This document shows, one piece after another, positions 58,625-64,000 of a DNA stretch of 64,000 nucleotides. Under the pieces are notes generated by a model. It had not been told where the DNA came from, did not search any database, and saw only the letters and a list, made by a program, of their open reading frames with translations. The DNA is from Ruegeria sp. TM1040 (GTDB taxonomy: Bacteria > Pseudomonadota > Alphaproteobacteria > Rhodobacterales > Rhodobacteraceae): assembly GCF_000014065.1 (NCBI RefSeq), contig NC_008044.1, positions 2,813,501-2,877,500 of the forward strand, written 5' to 3'. Made by a program: the position numbers and the translations under genes. The stretch's first letter is position 1; every line of letters begins with the position of its first letter.

Positions 58625-59808
58625 ATCACGCGCTCCTGTCGCAAGGTTTCGATCTCTTCTGCGCTGAGGCCGAGGTCCTGCCAGATGCTGGTATTGTCGG
58701 CACCAAGCACGGGTGGCGCCTGATCCGGGACCGGGCGATGGGTGCCAAACCGCACGGGCGCGCCCGCAAGCGACAGCGGCGCGCCTTCGGTCTCGACCTC
58801 AGCAATCAGGCCACGATCCTTGATCTGAGGCTCTTCGAGAATTTGCGGCACCGTCAGCACCGGCCCCGAGGGCACGCCCAGCGCGTTGAGTTCGGCCACC
58901 CAGTTGGCGGCAGGCCGGGTCCGCAGCACGCATTCGAGTTCCGCGCGCAGCATGTGCCGGTTGCGTTTTCGATCCTCACGGGTTGCATAATCCGGGTGGT
59001 CGAGCAGATCCGCGCGTCCGAGATGGCGCGCCATGGATTGCCATTGCTCATCCCGGTTTGCGGCCACATTGATCGGACCATCCGCACAGGCAAAGGTACC
59101 CGAGGGCGCAGAAGTTGTGTTCTCATTGCCATGCGCGCCCGGCGTCTGCCCCGCGATCAGGTGGTTGGAGACCACCCATCCCATGGTGGAAATCACCGCC
59201 TCCGTCATGGAGATATCCAGAAACGCGCCGCGCTCCGGATCGTTGAGCGCTGCCGAGATTGCAAACGCGGCCGTCATGCCGCCCACGGTATCGGCAAGCG
59301 GATACCCCACACGCAATGGTGCGCTTTCGCCATCGCCGGTGATCGACATCACGCCGCTGATGCCCTGCACGATCTGGTCATAGGCGGGGTTGTTCTTCCA
59401 CGGGCCATCTTGGCCAAAGCCGCTAATGGCGCAGTAGATGAGGTTTGGATTTTCCGCCTTGAGGACCTCATAACCGAGCCCCAGCCGGTCCATGACTCCC
59501 GGGCGAAAATTCTCGACTAGGACATCAGAGCTGCGGACAAGACGCTTGAGAAGCGCCTTGCCAGTTTCATGTTTCATGTCGAGGGTCACGGATTTCTTCT
59601 GCGCGTTCTGCGCCAGAAAACTGACCCCCATCAGGGATTTATTCCGCTCCGGGTCGGCACCCAGTTGGCGAGCAAGATCGCCGGTGCCGGGGCGCTCGAC
59701 CTTGATGACTTCTGCCCCCAACAGGGCCAGCTGATAACAGCAATACGGCCCTGCTAGCACATTGGTCAGGTCGAGGACCCGAACACCCGAGAGCGGTTTA
59801 ATCCCCAT
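58621..59808 (-). CDS. Family III CoA-transferase (CaiB/BaiF type)
   Basis: A 395-residue CoA-transferase. The N-terminus GVRVLDLTNVLAGPYC, the segment VENFRPGVMDRLGLGY and the catalytic Asp (about 144) in NNPAYDQIVQGISG are typical. The ATG at 59808 overlaps the end of tctA by 11 bases. It should move CoA from a donor such as succinyl- or acetyl-CoA onto the imported carboxylate, forming the substrate of the lyase-like enzyme encoded next. Donor and acceptor cannot be told from sequence. Confidence 0.88.
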   Translation of the reverse strand: MGIKPLSGVRVLDLTNVLAGPYCCYQLALLGAEVIKVERPGTGDLARQLGADPERNKSLMGVSFLAQNAQKKSVTLDMKHETGKALLKRLVRSSDVLVENFRPGVMDRLGLGYEVLKAENPNLIYCAISGFGQDGPWKNNPAYDQIVQGISGVMSITGDGESAPLRVGYPLADTVGGMTAAFAISAALNDPERGAFLDISMTEAVISTMGWVVSNHLIAGQTPGAHGNENTTSAPSGTFACADGPINVAANRDEQWQSMARHLGRADLLDHPDYATREDRKRNRHMLRAELECVLRTRPAANWVAELNALGVPSGPVLTVPQILEEPQIKDRGLIAEVETEGAPLSLAGAPVRFGTHRPVPDQAPPVLGADNTSIWQDLGLSAEEIETLRQERVI

Positions 59809-61318
59809 CAGCCACCCCGGCAGCACGGGCGCGGGCACGGCGGGCCCGATAGCTCGGCACGATCACCAACAGGATGGCGAGCACCAGCAGACCTAGCGTC
59901 ATCGGACGGTCCAGAATGAAGGACACCCCGTCATAGATCTGCATCGAGCGGGCAAAATTATCCTCCAGCATCCGCCCCAGAATGAAGCCGATGAGCAGAG
60001 GCGCCAGCGGATAATCCGCAAACCGCAGCACTGTCGCGCAGATCCCGAAGCCCACGAGGATTAACAGCTCTGTCGCGTTGTTCTGCCCGATGTAGGATCC
60101 CATAAGGGTGAAGAACAGAATGAACGGAATGAGATAGTTGCGCGGGATCGACAGGACTTTGGCGATATAGGGGATGAGCGGCAGGTTCAGAACCAAGAGC
60201 ACGAGGTTGCCGATATACATCGAGATGATGACCGCCCAGAAGATATGCGGGCTGTCCACCATTAGCCGCGGCCCCGGCGTCACATTGAGTGCGATGAGCG
60301 CCCCCAACAGGATCGCCGTGGTGCCGGATCCCGGAATACCCAGCGTCAGGAGCGGTACAAACGAACCGGTACAGGCTGCATTGTTTGCGGTCTCTGGCGC
60401 GGCCAGCCCCTTGATGGAGCCTTTGCCGAACTCCTTTTGCTCGGATTCAGTGGCAATGTTGCGCTCCACCGCATACCCGAGGAAGGACGCAATCGTCGCG
60501 CCTGCGCCCGGGAGCACCCCGATAAAGAAGCCCTGGATGGACTGGCGTCCGATCACGGGCGCGATCTTGCGCGCCTCCTGGCCGGAGATCCGCAAGCCTG
60601 TGATCTTGCCCCCGTTCTCGCCCCCTTGGGCGGCGCGTTTGGGGTTCATTACCAGAAAGATTGCTTCAGGCAGGGCAAACATTGCCATCGCCAGCGTGAT
60701 GAAGCTGAAGCCAGATTGCAGATCCATCAGCCCCATGGTGAAGCGCGGCATATTGAACAAGGCGCCCTCGCCCACCGTGGCCATCATCAAACCCAGAAGC
60801 GTCATCATCAGGGCCTTGGCCACATTGCCGGTGCCTGCAAAGGCCGCAATCGCGGAAAGACCCACGACCATCAGCGCGAAATACTCGGCCGAGTGGAACA
60901 GGAGGGCAACCGTCGACAGCATCGGCGCAAAGACCATCAACAGGATCGCACCGATGGTGCCCCCCATGAAGGACGAGATCGCCGCAATGGTCAGCGCCTT
61001 GCCGGCCATGCCTGCGCGCGCCATCGGATAGCCATCGAAACTGGAGGCCACGGTGCCCGCCACCCCCGGCGCATTGAGCAGGATCGACGAGGTCGAGCCC
61101 CCGAAGATCGCACCATAATAGACCCCGGCCAACAAGATCAGCGCGGCAGAAGGATCGCCCAGCGTGATCGCAACGGGGATCATGATTGCAATGATGGACA
61201 TGGGGCCAAGCCCCGGCAGCATCCCAATGAATGTCCCGATCAGACAGCCGCCGATCACCATCAGGATGTTTGTAACGGAAAAGGCCGTAGAGAGGCCGAT
61301 CATCAAACCTTCGAGCAT
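59798..61318 (-). CDS. tctA: TctA, large permease of tripartite tricarboxylate transporter
   Basis: A 506-residue inner-membrane protein with about 12 helices. GMLPGLGPMSIIAIMIP, FGGSTSSILLNAPGVAGTVAS and LPGAGATIASFLGYAVER match the TctA family, whose two repeated halves each carry a P-G-rich substrate-site motif. It performs ion-coupled uptake of a carboxylate delivered by TctC. It follows tctB after 12 bases and overlaps the CoA-transferase gene, so transport and activation genes are translationally linked. Confidence 0.95.
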   Translation of the reverse strand: MLEGLMIGLSTAFSVTNILMVIGGCLIGTFIGMLPGLGPMSIIAIMIPVAITLGDPSAALILLAGVYYGAIFGGSTSSILLNAPGVAGTVASSFDGYPMARAGMAGKALTIAAISSFMGGTIGAILLMVFAPMLSTVALLFHSAEYFALMVVGLSAIAAFAGTGNVAKALMMTLLGLMMATVGEGALFNMPRFTMGLMDLQSGFSFITLAMAMFALPEAIFLVMNPKRAAQGGENGGKITGLRISGQEARKIAPVIGRQSIQGFFIGVLPGAGATIASFLGYAVERNIATESEQKEFGKGSIKGLAAPETANNAACTGSFVPLLTLGIPGSGTTAILLGALIALNVTPGPRLMVDSPHIFWAVIISMYIGNLVLLVLNLPLIPYIAKVLSIPRNYLIPFILFFTLMGSYIGQNNATELLILVGFGICATVLRFADYPLAPLLIGFILGRMLEDNFARSMQIYDGVSFILDRPMTLGLLVLAILLVIVPSYRARRARARAAGVADGD

Positions 61319-61330
61319 CTGAGCCTCCGA

Positions 61331-61816
61331 TTATCCGAGAAAGAACGGCAAGGGCCGCAAGAAGATGCCCAGCACGCCCTCAACGAGATACCAGACGATG
61401 CCGGTGGCAAGGGCCGCGACCGGCACCAAAACCCAGAGCTTGCGCTCGCCAAGGATCATCGCGCCCACGATCAGGAACCCGGAGGTGGACAGCAAGAACC
61501 CTGCCGGGCGCAGCAAAAGCGCATAAGCGACCATCAGCCCCAGCAAGAGCGCTGCCTGACCGATGTTGTAGTCCCCAAGACGGCGGTAATCGATGTCCGG
61601 AGTCTTGGTCTCGCCACTGGGTTTTTCGAGTCCCAGCACAATCACGGCAGCGGTGATGATTGACAGAACGGCCAGAACCTTGGGGAAGGTGCTCGGCCAG
61701 ATCGGGTTTCTCTGCATGAACGGCGGCAGCAGCTGATCCATGGTGAAAAAGGCCGCATAGCCATAGGCCAGAGCGATGCCGAGAATGATCAGCGCGATCC
61801 AACGGTCGAGCGCCAT
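61331..61816 (-). CDS. tctB: TctB, small permease of tripartite tricarboxylate transporter
   Basis: A 161-residue membrane protein with four hydrophobic segments (about 7-28, 45-62, 90-110, 117-150), usual for TctB. It supports TctA in the membrane. Its position between tctC and tctA is the standard order. The ATG at 61816 is preceded by GGAGG. Confidence 0.9.
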   Translation of the reverse strand: MALDRWIALIILGIALAYGYAAFFTMDQLLPPFMQRNPIWPSTFPKVLAVLSIITAAVIVLGLEKPSGETKTPDIDYRRLGDYNIGQAALLLGLMVAYALLLRPAGFLLSTSGFLIVGAMILGERKLWVLVPVAALATGIVWYLVEGVLGIFLRPLPFFLG

Positions 61817-61902
61817 GATCTCCTCCTGTTTTTGATGTGAGGGGGTACGGGAAAGGGTCCGGCGCCGGGAGTGGCGCCGGACCTAAGGTCACTGCTCGAA
61901 GA

Positions 61903-62883
61903 TTAGAGGAAGCCCAGTTGCTTCATCAGGTCGCCGATGACCTTTTCCTGACCTTCAAGGAAGGCTTTGAACTCATCGCCGGAGTTGTGGATGTTGACCC
62001 AGCCGTTGCGCGCGCGCACGTCTTCCCACTCGGGGGTGTCATACATCTTGGCCAGCACGTCCTGATAGGCGGCAACCTTGTCTTCAGACAGGCCCGGCGC
62101 GCCAAAGAACCCACGCCAGTTCACAAAGGTCGTGTCCAGACCCTGCTCTTTCATAGTAGCGGCTGCATCGTAGGCCGGGACGCGCTCATCCGCGGTCACG
62201 CCGAGGATTTTCACTTCGCCGGCTTCGGCCAATGCGATCGCCTCGGAGAACCCGGTGGAGAGCGCCTTGATTTCGCCAGACAGGAGCGCAGCCATCGCCT
62301 TGCCGCCCGCATCATAGGGGATGTATTTCAGCGCGGTCGGATCTTCGCCCGCAGACTGCATCACCATCGCTGCAACAAGGTGATCCATGCCGCCGGGAAC
62401 CGAGCCACCGCCGACAGCAGTGCCGCGCGGATCTTCACGGTAGGCCGCAAGGAACTCTTCCATGTTGTTGATCGGGCTGTCCTTGGCCACGACCAGTGCC
62501 GCGTAGTCGCCAATGGTGCCCGCAACCAGCGTCAGGTCACGGAAGTTGTGCGGGAACACGCCGGTCAGGGAGCGGATCACGATCGGGGTGGAGTTCACCA
62601 TCAGCGTGTCTTCAAGGCTCTCGGCGTTCTCGATGAGATACCCGATGGCCTTGCCACCGCCACCGCCGGACATGTTTTCATAGGATGCGGTGCCCACAAG
62701 ACCGGATTTGGTCAGCGCCTCACCCGTGCCACGGGCGGTACCGTCCCAGCCACCACCGGCGCCACCGGGGATCAGAAAGTGCAGCTTATCGAGCGCCTGC
62801 TCGGCCATCACCGGAGAGCCGAAAGTCAGAGCCGCAGCAGCAGCAGCCATCAGGGTGCGACGACCCAGTGCAAAAGATGTCAT
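61903..62883 (-). CDS. tctC: TctC, periplasmic binding protein of tricarboxylate transporter
   Basis: A 326-residue exported protein. The ATG at 62883 follows a GGGAGG site, with an Arg-rich signal (MTSFALGRRTLMAAAAAALTFG) that could use Sec or Tat. LHFLIPGGAGGGWDGTARGTGEAL is the TctC/Bug motif for carboxylate binding. Known ligands of the family include citrate, tricarballylate and other carboxylates. It is divergent from tctD, whose product probably induces it. First gene of the tctCBA-CoA-transferase-lyase-AbrB operon. Confidence 0.93.
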   Translation of the reverse strand: MTSFALGRRTLMAAAAAALTFGSPVMAEQALDKLHFLIPGGAGGGWDGTARGTGEALTKSGLVGTASYENMSGGGGGKAIGYLIENAESLEDTLMVNSTPIVIRSLTGVFPHNFRDLTLVAGTIGDYAALVVAKDSPINNMEEFLAAYREDPRGTAVGGGSVPGGMDHLVAAMVMQSAGEDPTALKYIPYDAGGKAMAALLSGEIKALSTGFSEAIALAEAGEVKILGVTADERVPAYDAAATMKEQGLDTTFVNWRGFFGAPGLSEDKVAAYQDVLAKMYDTPEWEDVRARNGWVNIHNSGDEFKAFLEGQEKVIGDLMKQLGFL

Positions 62884-62947
62884 AATGTTCCTCCCATTTG
62901 ACAAACGCGCAAAAGCGCGATCATGAATCATGGTATTCCGGCCCAAG

Positions 62948-62965
62948 CTGACACAAACCTGACAC
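62948..62965. promoter_or_regulatory. Direct repeat CTGACAC, putative TctD site
   Basis: CTGACAC occurs at 62948-62954 and 62959-62965, 11 bases apart, in the gap between divergent tctC and tctD. Tandem half-sites one helical turn apart are the usual target of OmpR-type regulators such as TctD. The TctD ATG lies 21 bases further on. Confidence 0.4.
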
Positions 62966-62985
62966 GGAGCAGATGTTTCGCCGCC

Positions 62986-63651
62986 ATGCGCTACTTACTC
63001 GTCGAAGATAACGATCAGCTGGCCAATGCGGTGCTCGATAGGCTCACGCTGGACGGACATGTTGTGGACCGGGCACCGGACCTTGGTACGGCGGATGATT
63101 TTATGGCGACCACGGAATACGACATGATCCTGCTCGATATCATGCTGCCGGATGGCGATGGGCGGCAGTTCCTGCAGGCGCATCGAGCTGCACAACGGGA
63201 TACACCTGTGATTGTATTGACCGCACGTTCTGAAGTTTCGGACCGGGTCAGTGTCCTGGATCTCGGCGCCGATGATTATATCGTCAAACCCTTCGATTTT
63301 TCCGAACTTGAGGCCCGGTGCCGGGCCGTACAACGCCGCAGATCCGGGGGAGCCAGCAATATTCACAGCTTTGGCGATGTGGTATTCGATCCTCTCGCCT
63401 GCACCCTGACAGTGAACGGACGCGAGGTGCGACTTCGCAACCGGGAATTGCGCCTCTTTGAGATCTTCATTGCGGCCCCCGATCAGGTTTTCTCCAAATC
63501 CAAGCTGGTGGATCGGCTGTTTTCCTACGACGTCGATGCTTCTGAAAACGCGATCGAAGTCTATGTCGGACGGCTGCGCAAACACCTTGAAGGGGCGCGG
63601 GCGCAAATCGTCACCGTGCGTGGGCTGGGCTACCGGCTGAGCCTCTCATGA
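62986..63651 (+). CDS. tctD: TctD, OmpR-family response regulator
   Basis: A 221-residue regulator with a receiver domain (acidic pocket Glu7-Asp8, phosphoacceptor Asp51, Lys101) and a C-terminal winged-helix DNA-binding domain (about 125-220, ending VRGLGYRL). The ATG at 62986 gives the usual N-terminus MRYLLVEDND, although its ribosome site is poorly spaced. It likely activates the divergent tct operon when the carboxylate is present outside. Its stop overlaps the kinase start (ATGA). Confidence 0.92.
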   Translation: MRYLLVEDNDQLANAVLDRLTLDGHVVDRAPDLGTADDFMATTEYDMILLDIMLPDGDGRQFLQAHRAAQRDTPVIVLTARSEVSDRVSVLDLGADDYIVKPFDFSELEARCRAVQRRRSGGASNIHSFGDVVFDPLACTLTVNGREVRLRNRELRLFEIFIAAPDQVFSKSKLVDRLFSYDVDASENAIEVYVGRLRKHLEGARAQIVTVRGLGYRLSLS

Positions 63652-64000
63652 GCACGCCAATCCTGCTCCGGGGCTCTATTCGCAGGCGGCTCATTATCCA
63701 GTTGCTGACAGGGGCCGCGCTGTTGGCGGGGCTGATGTTTTTGGTGGTTCAGAACTATGCGCGCGACCTCGCCGGGCAAAGTCAGGATGAAATCCTTTCG
63801 GCGTCTGTGACCGCGATTCTTGATTCGGCATCGGTGCGCAACGGAGATCTGACCGTCGACATCCCCTATTTCGCCTTCTCCATGCTGGGCAATATCAGCG
63901 AAGATCGCGTGTTCTACGCCATCACGCGCAACGGCGCCTTTATGACGGGATATTCCGATCTCCCGCGCCCGGTCGCCAGCACCGGTCTCTCGCCGCGGTT
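63648..64000 (+). CDS. tctE: TctE-like sensor histidine kinase, N-terminal part
   Basis: The gene runs off the right edge; about 117 residues are visible. An N-terminal membrane helix (about 16-35, IIQLLTGAALLAGLMFLVVQ) leads into an extracytoplasmic segment containing IPYFAFSMLGNISEDRVFYAI, similar to the TctE/2CSK_N sensor region. Kinase domains are beyond the window. The four-base overlap with tctD marks it as the partner kinase. The call rests on context and this sensor segment. Confidence 0.85.
   Translation, partial: MSTPILLRGSIRRRLIIQLLTGAALLAGLMFLVVQNYARDLAGQSQDEILSASVTAILDSASVRNGDLTVDIPYFAFSMLGNISEDRVFYAITRNGAFMTGYSDLPRPVASTGLSPR

Overview
The window is high-GC chromosomal DNA that looks like a Roseobacter-clade alphaproteobacterium (Rhodobacterales). 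The reasons are the complete beta-hydroxyaspartate cycle locus bhcRABCD, a NepR/EcfG/PhyR general stress response module, many substrate-binding-protein ABC and TTT uptake systems, a fused dipeptide permease/ATPase, and an RTX protein with a C-terminal Hint domain. No phage, plasmid, insertion sequence or CRISPR signal was seen. One tRNA gene, tRNA-Arg(TCT), is present.

Layout. 1-7.4 kb: the start of a CPBP membrane protease, a large ABC-exporter-like protein with a degenerate ATPase and a cyclic-nucleotide-binding tail, three conserved hypothetical genes, and ada. 7.6-16.1 kb: tRNA-Arg, then a peptide-type ABC transporter with a DUF1028 protein, a GntR regulator and an M20 amidohydrolase; near-identical palindromes in both divergent promoters suggest one GntR regulon. 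16.1-18.3 kb: an RTX-Hint protein with an embedded domain that aligns without gaps to the beta domain of the human VHL tumour suppressor. 18.6-24.2 kb: transaminase, aldehyde dehydrogenase, AsnC regulator and deacetylase matching the lower ectoine-degradation genes, with a GlxA-type regulator. 24.5-26.1 kb: a CHAP lipoprotein and a double PRC-barrel protein with a stress-sigma promoter. 26.2-31.7 kb: bhcRABCD, which assimilates glyoxylate to oxaloacetate. 31.7-39.1 kb: LysR, xdhABC and an NCS2 purine permease, a possible upstream source of glyoxylate through purine breakdown. 39.2-50.6 kb: an Lrp-controlled PLP lyase/M24 hydrolase/racemase-like operon, facing a second peptide-type ABC system with its own M24 peptidase, XRE-cupin regulator and GAF protein. 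50.8-55.2 kb: DUF1328 protein and Dps, then phyR, nepR, ecfG and a membrane histidine kinase, with a perfectly symmetric two-way EcfG promoter. 55.4-56.8 kb: ExoD, a periplasmic protein and an entericidin. 56.8-64 kb: tripartite tricarboxylate transporter tctCBA joined to a CoA-transferase, a citryl-CoA lyase-like enzyme and an AbrB-type membrane protein, with the divergent tctDE two-component system running off the edge.

Together the genes describe a marine heterotroph that imports peptides, purines, compatible-solute derivatives and carboxylates and channels them to central metabolism, with local regulators beside nearly every uptake system. The observations most worth following are the VHL-like domain in the RTX protein, the degenerate ABC/cNMP protein, the uncharacterised 39-50 kb amine/peptide locus, and the CoA-dependent tricarboxylate cleavage operon. 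All calls rest on reading the sequence and on remembered family features; no database search was possible.
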